A stretch of DNA of 58,433 nt from Armatimonadota bacterium. Lineage in GTDB: Bacteria > Armatimonadota > UBA5829. The notes beneath the pieces are model-generated. The model saw only the letters and a program-made list of their open reading frames with translations, searched no databases and was not told the origin of the DNA. The stretch is taken from positions 1 to 58,433 of the forward strand of contig JBDKUO010000016.1 in assembly GCA_039679645.1 (NCBI GenBank), written 5' to 3'. Shown piece by piece: positions 41,683 to 50,235 of this stretch (within the stretch, counting starts at the first letter, position 1; each line of letters begins with the position of its first letter). The position numbers and the translations under genes are program-made.

Positions 41683-43011
41683 ATGGCCGACAGAGGCAAA
41701 GAATGGGTTCTTAAAGCATGCCAGGACAAGGGTGTCGAATTTATACGGATGTGGTTTACGGACATTCTTGGCCAGATGAAGAGTTTCGCGATCACCATCG
41801 AGGAGCTTGAAGGCGCGCTCGATGAAGGAATGGGGTTCGACGGCTCGTCTATCACCGGGTATCAGGACATACAAGAGAGCGACATGATCGCAATGCCCGA
41901 TCCGTCCACATTTACTCTCCTGCCATGGCGGCCGTCGGAGAAGTCGGTCGCGAAAATGTTCTGCGATGTCATGACCCCCGAAGGCGAGCCTTATGTGGGA
42001 GACCCCCGCTTCATTCTCAAGAGAACAATGAAAAAAGCCGCGGCCATGGGCTTTTCGTTCTATGTCGGCCCCGAGCTGGAATATTTCTACTTCAAGAACA
42101 GCTCCGGCACCGAGATCCTCGATGAAGGGGGCTACTTCGACCTTACACCGCTTGACGTTGCCTCATCACTCAGGCGCGACACTATTCTTGTGCTGAAAGA
42201 AATGGGAATTGGGGTCGAATACAGTCATCACGAAGTCGCCCCGAGCCAGCATGAGATCGACCTGCGCTATGCCGACGCCCTGACCATGGCTGATTCGGCG
42301 ATGACCTACAGGCTGGTAGTCAAAGAAATTGCGCATGAGCATGGGGTCTACGCAACTTTCATGCCCAAACCGATATTCGGGACAAACGGCAGCGGCATGC
42401 ATACGCATCAGTCGCTTTTTACCGGCAGCAACAATGCATTCTTCGATGCCAACGATCCGAACCATCTCTCCGACATCGCCAAAAGCTATATTGCGGGGCT
42501 CCTCAAGCATGCAAAAGAGATATCGCTGATACTGGCGCAGTGGGTCAACTCATACAAGCGGCTGGTGCCCGGTTATGAAGCGCCGGTATATATCGCGTGG
42601 TCGCAGCAAAACAGGTCCGCATTGGTCCGCGTGCCCCTATACAAACCGGGCAAGGAGGTGGCTACCCGTGCCGAACTCAGGTGCCCAGATCCTGCATGCA
42701 ACCCTTATCTGGCCTTTGCCGTAATGCTTGCAGCCGGGCTTAAAGGAATTGAAGGTAAATACGAACTGCCGCCCGAGATGACCGACAACCTCTATGAGCT
42801 TACTGAAGAAGAACGCAAAGAGCGCGGGATCGAGAGCCTGCCGGGAAGCCTTGGAGAGGCTATCGCCGCTGCAGAAAACAGCGAACTGGTAAGGGAAACA
42901 CTGGGCGACCATGCTTTCGAGCGGCTGATCTGGAACAAAAAGCAGGAATGGGCTGAGTTCAGAAGCCAGGTGACACAGTGGGAACTCAATAAGTATCTGC
43001 CTGTGCTCTAA
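41683..43011 (+). CDS. glnA: Glutamine synthetase, type I
   Basis: A 442-residue enzyme making glutamine from glutamate, ATP and ammonia. Catalytic segments include FDGSSITGYQDIQESDM, GPELEYFYF, VEYSHHEVAPSQHEID, NGSGMHTHQSLF, PGYEAPVYIAWSQQNRSALV and ELRCPDPACNPYLAFAVM. The length and the C-terminus (FRSQVTQWELNKYLPVL) fit the short GSI-alpha type without the adenylylated Tyr of enterobacterial enzymes, so control is more likely by feedback or by transcription. GGGAGGC precedes the ATG. It follows a GlnR-like regulator. Confidence 0.97.
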   Translation: MADRGKEWVLKACQDKGVEFIRMWFTDILGQMKSFAITIEELEGALDEGMGFDGSSITGYQDIQESDMIAMPDPSTFTLLPWRPSEKSVAKMFCDVMTPEGEPYVGDPRFILKRTMKKAAAMGFSFYVGPELEYFYFKNSSGTEILDEGGYFDLTPLDVASSLRRDTILVLKEMGIGVEYSHHEVAPSQHEIDLRYADALTMADSAMTYRLVVKEIAHEHGVYATFMPKPIFGTNGSGMHTHQSLFTGSNNAFFDANDPNHLSDIAKSYIAGLLKHAKEISLILAQWVNSYKRLVPGYEAPVYIAWSQQNRSALVRVPLYKPGKEVATRAELRCPDPACNPYLAFAVMLAAGLKGIEGKYELPPEMTDNLYELTEEERKERGIESLPGSLGEAIAAAENSELVRETLGDHAFERLIWNKKQEWAEFRSQVTQWELNKYLPVL

Positions 43012-43019
43012 TAGACCTG

Positions 43020-43730
43020 TTATTTTAGTGACTTCAACCCAGGATTCCAGATATTGCTGTCACGCTCAGTTTCAAAAGCTTTTTTGCTCAACCATTTCAC
43101 ATGACCGTCGACATATGATGCGGCAGTTCCGCCGAGATGAATATCGCTGGGCTGATTAGCATCGCCTATGTTTGGATTACGCCAGCAGAAACAGCCATCG
43201 TCAATATATTTACGGCCCTCATGGATCAGCAGCAGAACCTTGGTAGGACGCGGGATTGTATCCAAAACAGGTGGCTCATAAATATCATTAGGACCAAGCA
43301 GCCAGTTCATAGTATAAGATATTGCGTAATCTTTTAGCGCCACTGTCATGTCGGTTTGAGTAACTCGATTAGGCGCGATGCCTGCATCCGATGGACATTT
43401 GTATACAGCAGTATTTCTTACATACTTGAAAAGAGAGCCACGTCGAGGATAAACCTTGTTATAGGCACCAGCTACACAATTGACCCAGTCCACTTGCGAT
43501 GGAATCCACCCAAAAAACGAACAAGGCAGCCTGCCTCCATTATCATCTGCATACATCCTCATGCCGTTGGAAAGGGTCTTCAAGTTGAACATACAGCTTG
43601 TCAGACGCCCCTTGTCCTTAGCATTTGTCAATACGGGGAACAAAACAGCAGCAAGGATCGCAATTATTGCAATTACCACAAGCAATTCGACCAACGTGAA
43701 ACCCGCACAAATTTTCTTTTGCGCAAACAT
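43020..43730 (-). CDS. Prepilin-type N-terminal domain protein, third copy
   Basis: A 236-residue pseudopilin on the minus strand. Leader MFAQKKICAG, then [20 protein letters not shown] and FPVLTNAKDKGRLTSCMFNL; the C-terminal motif HLGGTAASYVDGHVKWLS fits H-X9-DG. It converges with glnA, 8 bases between stop codons. A short region of about 245 bases with direct repeats separates it from the divergent AraC gene, which might influence both. Confidence 0.88.
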   Translation of the reverse strand: MFAQKKICAGFTLVELLVVIAIIAILAAVLFPVLTNAKDKGRLTSCMFNLKTLSNGMRMYADDNGGRLPCSFFGWIPSQVDWVNCVAGAYNKVYPRRGSLFKYVRNTAVYKCPSDAGIAPNRVTQTDMTVALKDYAISYTMNWLLGPNDIYEPPVLDTIPRPTKVLLLIHEGRKYIDDGCFCWRNPNIGDANQPSDIHLGGTAASYVDGHVKWLSKKAFETERDSNIWNPGLKSLK

Positions 43731-43870
43731 AACAGCCTACCTCTTTTTATATGTAACTGAACAATTTATTGCTGATTTACGCCTGTCCAACGCTCACTTT
43801 CGCTCATTATTCTATCATTTTCGCACATGCGCAGTTTACCTTATATTATGGCATTCAGTCAATACCCTTT

Positions 43871-43891
43871 GTATGAGCTGTGTATGAGCTG
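43871..43891. promoter_or_regulatory. Direct repeat, candidate AraC-type operator
   Basis: GTATGAGCTG occurs at 43871-43880 and again at 43882-43891, an 11-base periodicity close to one helical turn. It lies about 85 bases before the AraC-family gene; regulators of this family usually bind direct repeats. Confidence 0.4.
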
Positions 43892-43975
43892 ATATCAAAT
43901 CCTCAATATTTTATGGCGCCGGCAGAATAAGTAGGTTATACTATAGATGGCACATCATAATTACCGGCATATTAT

Positions 43976-44812
43976 ATGGCTGACAGCGACATTCGAGCAA
44001 GATCACACATGCAAAAACTCTTTCGGGATGGCGACTTGCCTGTTCTCATCTCGTGGAGCACATATGTACCAGAGGCGCATTATCATTCGGAGGTCGAATT
44101 CTCCATTGCGCTGAGGGGCAATGGCAGGTATTTTGTAAAAGACACCGCCTACGAGCTATCGCCGGGCTCGGGACTAATGGTCCATGGCGACGACGTGCAT
44201 TATGGTATTGCCGAAGGCAAGAACACATTGCTGCGGGCGGTGCTTATGTTTTCGCCCATTATTCTGGAGTCACGGCCTGCTGCTCTGGAAGGGCTTAACA
44301 GGCTCGCAGGAATGACGGCGTTTGCTCTCAACTCCGTGGAGACAAACAACGTTGAACTGCTGCTGAGAAATATCAAGGACGAGATATCAGGAAAGCGATA
44401 CGGCTGGCATGAGCTTGTTTTATGTGAGCTGGAGCGTTTTGTGCTTATAGTCAGCCGCGCCGCAACCACCGGATCGGCCGGAGTCAAAAAACCCAACCCG
44501 CTTGTCAAGGAAGTCATCTCTCATCTCAATGCTTCATACGCCAATAGGCAATCTATCGAAGACATAGCTAACGTATGCTGCATATCGCCATCGACACTGC
44601 GCAGAGTCTTCAAACAGGAGACCGGACTCGGGATTAAAGAGTTTATCATCCAAATACGCATTAACGCCGCAAAGAGACTGCTGGAAAGCTCGGACGCGAA
44701 AGTTGCAGCAGTTGCATACTCAGTCGGATATGACAGCCTTTCAGCCTTTAACAGAGAGTTCAGGCTTGTAACCGGGATCAACCCATCCGACTACCGAAAG
44801 TCATCTCATTAA
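43976..44812 (+). CDS. AraC-family transcriptional regulator
   Basis: A 278-residue regulator. The N-terminal half is a cupin-like sensor (YVPEAHYHSEVEFSIALRGN, SPGSGLMVHGDDVHYG), and the C-terminal half has two helix-turn-helix motifs (SIEDIANVCCISPSTLRRVF and KVAAVAYSVGYDSLSAFNRE, ending RLVTGINPSDYRK). Cupin-type members often respond to sugars or similar small molecules. The start is ATG 43976 without a clear ribosome site; ATG 44009 is an alternative. It lies about 1 kb upstream of the aminotransferase cluster, with a pseudopilin gene between, so control of that cluster is a hypothesis. Confidence 0.9.
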   Translation: MADSDIRARSHMQKLFRDGDLPVLISWSTYVPEAHYHSEVEFSIALRGNGRYFVKDTAYELSPGSGLMVHGDDVHYGIAEGKNTLLRAVLMFSPIILESRPAALEGLNRLAGMTAFALNSVETNNVELLLRNIKDEISGKRYGWHELVLCELERFVLIVSRAATTGSAGVKKPNPLVKEVISHLNASYANRQSIEDIANVCCISPSTLRRVFKQETGLGIKEFIIQIRINAAKRLLESSDAKVAAVAYSVGYDSLSAFNREFRLVTGINPSDYRKSSH

Positions 44813-44991
44813 ATTAGTGTATGTAGTTTTTCCAATTGCACTTTCTGATAAGGCATGTAATAATACGCTTAGCAATAAAGTATTCTGGCATAATAATAAA
44901 TGAGAAATAGAAGATATGCTTTCGTCAAATCTGCCGGAAGAGAATGGTTTCTTAACCTAATATATCTTCTTACTGCAGGGGGAGAAGTGGT

Positions 44992-45702
44992 ATGGGAAGA
45001 AGAGGTTTTACACTTATCGAACTGCTGGTAGTAATAGCGATAATTGCTATCCTGGCAGCGATTATCTTTCCTGTATTATCGACAGCGAAAGACAAAGCAA
45101 AAGTGACAACATGCACAAACAACCTATCACAAATCACTCGCGCGTGCATTATGTACGCAGATGATTTTGACGGTACACTGCCAGGTCTCAACCTTTATAC
45201 CACAGCAACCGGCAATGGAGACATCATCACCGACATAGCGAACGACACTTCGAAAGGCGTCATCTTCAAATACATCAGGAGCAAAAAAGTCTTTAAATGT
45301 CCGTCTGACCCCAGAGCGACCGACCCTGCTTACAAAGACACAGACTATTTCAGTTATACAATGAATGCATACTGCACATGGGCAACCCGGAATGCCGCTA
45401 CTGGGAATTACACCGGCACTCTCTCATATGATGGAAGAATGAAAGCAAATCGAGTAGGAGTAAAAATAAATTTGTTCTTCAATACCAGTCAAAACATCTT
45501 TCTGGTGGAAGAAGCTCCGGTCGCTACAGTAAATGCGTCGAAAGGCTTGGATGATGCGCTGTTTTGCCAGAACAATGCAACCAGCACGGTCCATCATAAT
45601 CGCGCTCAGGTATCATATCTTGATGGACATATAGGGCAAGTGCCGGGAAACGTGCCATGGTACACTGCCAAGTTTGGAGGAAAATTCCTTTTCCATCCGT
45701 AA
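44992..45702 (+). CDS. Prepilin-type N-terminal domain protein, fourth copy
   Basis: A 236-residue pseudopilin. Leader MGRRG, then [20 protein letters not shown] and FPVLSTAKDKAKVTTCTNNL; YADDFDGTLPG and HHNRAQVSYLDGHIGQVPG (H-X9-DG) are typical. GGGGGAG lies close before the ATG. It is the same length as the pseudopilin at 43020-43730, on the opposite side of the AraC gene, so the two may be diverged paralogues. Confidence 0.9.
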   Translation: MGRRGFTLIELLVVIAIIAILAAIIFPVLSTAKDKAKVTTCTNNLSQITRACIMYADDFDGTLPGLNLYTTATGNGDIITDIANDTSKGVIFKYIRSKKVFKCPSDPRATDPAYKDTDYFSYTMNAYCTWATRNAATGNYTGTLSYDGRMKANRVGVKINLFFNTSQNIFLVEEAPVATVNASKGLDDALFCQNNATSTVHHNRAQVSYLDGHIGQVPGNVPWYTAKFGGKFLFHP

Positions 45703-45784
45703 GACTCGATTACCTCAAATATTGCATGGTCTCTTTTCGATACATTTTGGCTGGTTTTCGGTAGCACGCAACTAATTGTTCTGT

Positions 45785-45814
45785 CATACTAGGTAATGTA
45801 ATCACACTAGTATG
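45785..45814. promoter_or_regulatory. Dyad overlapping the ribosome site of the cluster's first gene
   Basis: CATACTAG (45785-45792) and CTAGTATG (45807-45814) are perfect inverted repeats 14 bases apart. The right arm abuts GGAGG (45814-45818) of the TTG start at 45825. It could be an operator or an RNA hairpin hiding the ribosome site. Confidence 0.5.
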
Positions 45815-45824
45815 GAGGCATAAG

Positions 45825-47150
45825 TTGTCCAGACCGGCAGCGCTCATCGATAAAGCTATTACAGCGGACCATGAAGACATGTTCCGCTGGCCCATCGTCA
45901 CCAGAGAAGACGAAGAGGCCGTGCTGGATGTGCTCAGGCGCACGGCCATGTCGGGCACCGATATCACTGCGCTCTTTGAGAGCGAATTTGCACAGTGGCA
46001 GAAGACAAAATATGCTCTCGGCTTCAACAACGGCACTTCGGCCATTCTTTCTGCGATGTTCGGCTGCGGAGTATGCGCGGGCGATGAAATAATCTGCCCC
46101 TCGATCACCTACTGGGCTTCCTGCCTGCCATGCTACAGCCTCGGCGCAACCCCTGTATTCGCTGAGATAGACCCACACACACTCTGCATTGATCCGGCAG
46201 ATATGGAAAACAGGATTTCAGACTGCACAAAAGCAATAGTGGTCGTCCACTACGTCGGCCACCCCTGCGATATGGACCCGATAATGGAAATCGCTCGCAA
46301 ACATGATCTAAAAGTTATTGAAGACGTCTCCCATGCTCAGGGCGGTCTATACAAAGGCAGAAAACTCGGTACTATAGGTGATGTAGGCGCAATGTCGCTT
46401 ATGAGCGCTAAGGCTTTTGCCGTCGGTGAGGCGGGAATGCTTGTCACCGACGACCTCGAAATATACGAAAGAGCGATTGCGTTCGGCCACTATGATAAAT
46501 ACAATTCGAATATCCGGACCCCGTCTCTGGTGCCATTCGCAGGTCTGCCGCTCGGCGGTTACAAGTTTAGAATGCATCAGATGAGTTCTGCAGTGGGGCG
46601 CGTACAGCTCAAGTATTATGATGAGCGTATGGCCGAGATACAGCAAGCTATGAACTATTTCTGGGACCGGCTCGACGGCGTCCCGGGTATCAGGGCGCAT
46701 CGGACAGACCCCGGATCAGGTTCCACAATGGGCGGCTGGTATTTCGCGCACGGACTTTATGTGCCGGAAGAACTTGGCGGTCTGTCGATCACGCGCTTCT
46801 GCAAGGCGCTGCAAGAACAGGGCTGTGAAATGTGTAACGCAGGCTGCAATATGCCTCTGCATCTGCACCCACTCTTCAATACTTGTGATGTATATGGTCA
46901 AGGCAGACCCACCCGCATCGTCAACAGCATCAAGGATGTTCGCCAAGGCAGAGGCTGCCTGCCGATAAGCGAAGGCATAGGAAAGCGCACTTTCGCCGTG
47001 CCATGGTTCAAGCACTATTGGCCAGAGGTCATCGACGAATACGTAGAGGCTTTCAAAGCAGTAATAAATAACTATAAGGCACTGCTTGATGATGACCCAG
47101 GTGATCCTGAACAAATGGGAAACTGGCATTTCTTTAGACATTCGGCATAA
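45825..47150 (+). CDS. DegT/DnrJ/EryC1/StrS-family aminotransferase, first of cluster
   Basis: A 441-residue PLP enzyme that usually transfers an amino group to a keto sugar or keto cyclitol. PLP lysine Lys196 is in SLMSAKAFAVGEAGML, the PLP-phosphate and ring contacts in FNNGTSAI and VIEDVSHAQGG. TTG start with GGAGG 6 bases upstream. First gene of a seven-gene run on the same strand. The C-terminal stretch (WFKHYWPEVIDEYVEAFKAV) is normal for the family. The substrate is unknown; nearby dehydrogenases would make the keto form. Confidence 0.9.
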   Translation: MSRPAALIDKAITADHEDMFRWPIVTREDEEAVLDVLRRTAMSGTDITALFESEFAQWQKTKYALGFNNGTSAILSAMFGCGVCAGDEIICPSITYWASCLPCYSLGATPVFAEIDPHTLCIDPADMENRISDCTKAIVVVHYVGHPCDMDPIMEIARKHDLKVIEDVSHAQGGLYKGRKLGTIGDVGAMSLMSAKAFAVGEAGMLVTDDLEIYERAIAFGHYDKYNSNIRTPSLVPFAGLPLGGYKFRMHQMSSAVGRVQLKYYDERMAEIQQAMNYFWDRLDGVPGIRAHRTDPGSGSTMGGWYFAHGLYVPEELGGLSITRFCKALQEQGCEMCNAGCNMPLHLHPLFNTCDVYGQGRPTRIVNSIKDVRQGRGCLPISEGIGKRTFAVPWFKHYWPEVIDEYVEAFKAVINNYKALLDDDPGDPEQMGNWHFFRHSA

Positions 47151-47162
47151 ATGGGAGGAAAA

Positions 47163-48221
47163 ATGCGAAAAGCCGTATATGCTTTCGGAATAATAGGAGC
47201 GGGAAACGTCGCGAGTCTTCATGCCGAGGCAATAAGTCGGATCGAACAAGCGCGCTTTGTCGGGGCAACAGCCATACCATTTGATGCCGCTCGCTCATTC
47301 GCTGAAAAACACGATGCCAGGGCTTACAAAAGCGTAGACGATATAGCTGCCGATCCGGATATAGACATCGTGACAATATGCACGCCTTCGGGTCTGCACG
47401 CCGGGCAAGCGGTGAAGCTGCTTGAATCGGGTAAGCACGTTATAGTCGAAAAGCCGCTCGCCATTTCTCTTGACGGGGCGGATGCAGTAATAGATGCTGC
47501 AAATCGAACTGGGATGAAGCTGGGTGTTGTCTCGCAGAGGCGCTATGATCCTGCACTCGCTGCAATAAAGTCAGCGGTCGACAGAGGCCAGTTCGGAAAG
47601 CTGGTCCTGCTCAACGGCCATGTTCATTATTATAGAGAATCCGATTACTACTCATCCAGCAACTGGAGAGGCACCTGGAATATGGACGGCGGCGGCGCTC
47701 TAATGAACCAGGGAATACATGCTGTCGATCTGATCAGGTGGATCGGTGGGCCGGTAAAGAGCATTTACTCAAATGCGCGGACACTCCACCATGACATCGA
47801 GGTTGAAGACACCCTTGTGGCCTCTCTGGAGTTTGAAAACGGCACACTGGGCACAATCGAAGCGACGACATGCGCCTATCCTGGTTTGCATGTGCGTATA
47901 GAAATAATGGGGGATGCAGGAACGGCTATAATTGAAGACAGCGATGTAGTATACTGGAAATTAAAAGATGAAGCGCCCTGCCCTATCCTGTCCAAAGACA
48001 GCTCAATCGGCAGCGGGGCTAACAGCCCCATGGCTTTTTCGGCTGCCGGGCATATCGCTCAGTTCGAGGATTTTATCAGCGCAGTCGATGAAGACCGAAA
48101 ACCGGCAATTGACGGGATCGAAGGACGCAAGGCTGTCGAGATCGTGCTTGGCGCGTATGCGTCGAGCCGGGCAGGCAAACCGATTAGTCTACCTCTTGTG
48201 ACCGAGACAGCCGGCCTTTAG
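47163..48221 (+). CDS. Gfo/Idh/MocA-family oxidoreductase, first copy
   Basis: A 352-residue NAD(P)-dependent dehydrogenase. The N-terminal Rossmann motif is FGIIGAGNVASLHAEAI, the catalytic-region EKP motif is HVIVEKPLAISLDGADA, and WNMDGGGALMNQGIHAVDLI is the conserved substrate-side helix with His. Members oxidise sugars, inositols or cyclitols. ATG 47163 is chosen because GGGAGG lies directly upstream; an ATG at 47151 would overlap that site. It follows the aminotransferase by 12 bases, so the two are almost certainly co-translated. It resembles the dehydrogenase at 50236-51273, with many shared blocks. Confidence 0.92.
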   Translation: MRKAVYAFGIIGAGNVASLHAEAISRIEQARFVGATAIPFDAARSFAEKHDARAYKSVDDIAADPDIDIVTICTPSGLHAGQAVKLLESGKHVIVEKPLAISLDGADAVIDAANRTGMKLGVVSQRRYDPALAAIKSAVDRGQFGKLVLLNGHVHYYRESDYYSSSNWRGTWNMDGGGALMNQGIHAVDLIRWIGGPVKSIYSNARTLHHDIEVEDTLVASLEFENGTLGTIEATTCAYPGLHVRIEIMGDAGTAIIEDSDVVYWKLKDEAPCPILSKDSSIGSGANSPMAFSAAGHIAQFEDFISAVDEDRKPAIDGIEGRKAVEIVLGAYASSRAGKPISLPLVTETAGL

Positions 48222-48251
48222 CATCTTACTCAACCATTTGGAGGTAGTGTT

Positions 48252-49148
48252 TTGTCAGAGAAAATACGAACAGCAATAATAGGTCTGGATACCAGTCACA
48301 GCGTCGAGTTCTCCAGGAGTATAAATGATCCCGAGTGCCCGGCGGAGCGTAAGATTGATGGAATGCAGGTAGTCAGTTGCCTGCGGTTCTCCACTCCGTT
48401 TCAGAGTGAAGAGGGTCTGGATAAAAGACAGGAGCAGTTGGAATCATGGGGCGTGCCTGTCACACTCGATTTCGATGAAGCCATAGCCGACTGCGATGCG
48501 ATCATGCTCGAGGTAAACGACCCGACATATCACCTGGAGTATTTCAAGAAATGCGCAGACCTTGGCAAGCCAATCTTTCTGGACAAGCCTCTTGCAGACA
48601 CTATCCAAAACGGCAAAGCCATCTACGATCTGGCCGCGTCCAAGAATCTCAGAATCTTCTCTACATCATCGCTGAGGTTTACAAGTGAGCTTGCAGAGGC
48701 CTCCAGTCAGATACCGCAGCCGAAAATGGTCTGGACATACGGCCCGCTCGGCAAGGCCCCGGCAGGCAGTTCCATCATATGGTACGGAGTCCATGCTTTC
48801 GAGATGCTTCAGAGGGCTATAGGAAGCGGAGCTGTTAGCGTGCAGTCGGCCAATACCTCGACCGGCGTGGTTTGCACAGTCGATTATGACGACGGACGCC
48901 GTGGAGTAGTCGAGCTGACTGAGGGCAGTTGGATCTATGGCGGATGTCTGAGAGATAAAGAGCATGCAGTCTCTTACAGTGTGGATATGTCAAAAGCATA
49001 CACATCCATGCTCCGCAAAGTCGAAGCATTCTTCAAGGGGACCGAGCAGCCCGCAACTCTGGACGATGCGCTTGAAATTATGGCGCTTCTGGATGCAGCG
49101 GAGAAATCGTCACAGTCGCATAAGCTGGAAAAGGTTGTGCGCGGATAA
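48252..49148 (+). CDS. Gfo/Idh/MocA-family oxidoreductase, divergent member
   Basis: A 298-residue protein of the same superfamily but shorter and more divergent. The N-terminus is IRTAIIGLDTSHSVEFSRSI, with D-T-S-H-S in place of the usual glycine-rich loop, and the EKP-equivalent is KPIFLDKPLAD. The WYGVHAFEMLQRAI segment matches the helix with the conserved His. The altered nucleotide loop suggests a different cofactor mode or loss of dehydrogenase activity. TTG start with GGAGG upstream. Its stop codon is followed immediately by the ATG of the next gene. Confidence 0.85.
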   Translation: MSEKIRTAIIGLDTSHSVEFSRSINDPECPAERKIDGMQVVSCLRFSTPFQSEEGLDKRQEQLESWGVPVTLDFDEAIADCDAIMLEVNDPTYHLEYFKKCADLGKPIFLDKPLADTIQNGKAIYDLAASKNLRIFSTSSLRFTSELAEASSQIPQPKMVWTYGPLGKAPAGSSIIWYGVHAFEMLQRAIGSGAVSVQSANTSTGVVCTVDYDDGRRGVVELTEGSWIYGGCLRDKEHAVSYSVDMSKAYTSMLRKVEAFFKGTEQPATLDDALEIMALLDAAEKSSQSHKLEKVVRG

Positions 49149-50144
49149 ATGACAAGCAGAGAGCTGGTAACCAGGTGCATTAACTATGACGGACCGGATC
49201 GCTGCCCATGCTGTTTGCCGGAACCATATATTAACGACTTATGCATCGGCGGAATCGGTGAGGACCCTGACTGGAAACCCTGGCGAACATGGGAATGCGA
49301 AGGCTACAGGCAGTGGGAAGACGAGTGGCACAACGTATGGAAATGCCTGCCGAATACTACGTCAGGCGAAGTCATAGAGGGCGTCATAAAGGACTGGTCC
49401 GACCTGGACAGTTATATAATGCCTCGCCTGGACCTGCCTCTGCGATATGAGGGCGCAAGAGACCTCTTCTCGCAAAACCAGGATAAATACAGGCTTGGAG
49501 TGCTGCGCGGTTTTCCGTTTGCGCTCATGCGTTATATGCGCAGGATCGAGGAGTTTCTTGCAGATGTGCTGCTCTACCCGGACGAAGTCAACGCTCTTCA
49601 GAGACGGATCGTCGATCTGCTCAAGGGCTGTATGACACAGTGGGCAAGGGTCGGTGCCGATGGTGTATTTTTTTGCGAAGACTGGGGCACTCAGGAGAGG
49701 CTGCTCGTCTCGCCCAAGACCTGGCATGAAATGTTCGAGTGGGGTTTCAGAGAGTTGGTGGGACATGCGGACAGCCTGGGGCTAACAGTATGGATGCACT
49801 CCTGCGGATACATAAAAGATATCATCCCCACTCTGGCGGATATTGGCGTTAAGGTCCTTCAGCTCCATCAGCCGACTCTCTCCGGCCTGGACTTCCTAGC
49901 CCAGACATGCAAAGGCAAGACGGCTATCTGGGCGCCTGTCGATATCCAGCGTGATCTGCCGACGGGCAATGAGCCATATATTCGAGAACGGGCGCGGGAA
50001 CTCATAGACAAGCTCGGATCCAACGGCGGCGGGTTTATATGCGGATATTACAATGACATAAAGTCGCTCGGTGTTAAGCCTGAGTGGCAGGGATGGGCGC
50101 ACGATGAGTTCACCAAATACGCCGGGTCAGTAGCTCGCAAATAA
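49149..50144 (+). CDS. Uroporphyrinogen decarboxylase-like protein
   Basis: A 331-residue TIM-barrel protein of the UroD/MtaA superfamily. GADGVFFCEDWGTQERLLVS, WMHSCGYIKDIIPTL (His and Cys suited to metal binding as in MtaA-type methyltransferases) and LQLHQP are family features. True uroporphyrinogen decarboxylases have an N-terminal RPVWMMRQAG-type motif that is absent here, so heme synthesis is unlikely. Such proteins occur in sugar-catabolic clusters of related bacteria with unknown roles. The start abuts the previous stop codon. Confidence 0.85.
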   Translation: MTSRELVTRCINYDGPDRCPCCLPEPYINDLCIGGIGEDPDWKPWRTWECEGYRQWEDEWHNVWKCLPNTTSGEVIEGVIKDWSDLDSYIMPRLDLPLRYEGARDLFSQNQDKYRLGVLRGFPFALMRYMRRIEEFLADVLLYPDEVNALQRRIVDLLKGCMTQWARVGADGVFFCEDWGTQERLLVSPKTWHEMFEWGFRELVGHADSLGLTVWMHSCGYIKDIIPTLADIGVKVLQLHQPTLSGLDFLAQTCKGKTAIWAPVDIQRDLPTGNEPYIRERARELIDKLGSNGGGFICGYYNDIKSLGVKPEWQGWAHDEFTKYAGSVARK

Positions 50145-50176
50145 TCAATACAAAATATCAAATATAAAATCGGGTT

Positions 50177-50199
50177 GCGCCCTCTCCCCCAGGAGAGGG
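50177..50199. repeat. Short repeat of the CCCTCTCCCCCAGGAGAGGG family, copy 3
   Basis: GCGCCCTCTCCCCCAGGAGA followed by GGG. It lies between the UroD-like gene and the next dehydrogenase. Same family as 20052-20087 and 41574-41608. Confidence 0.6.
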
Positions 50200-50235
50200 A
50201 GTTGAGTGGCGCAATCTATAGAAGGATAATAAACA

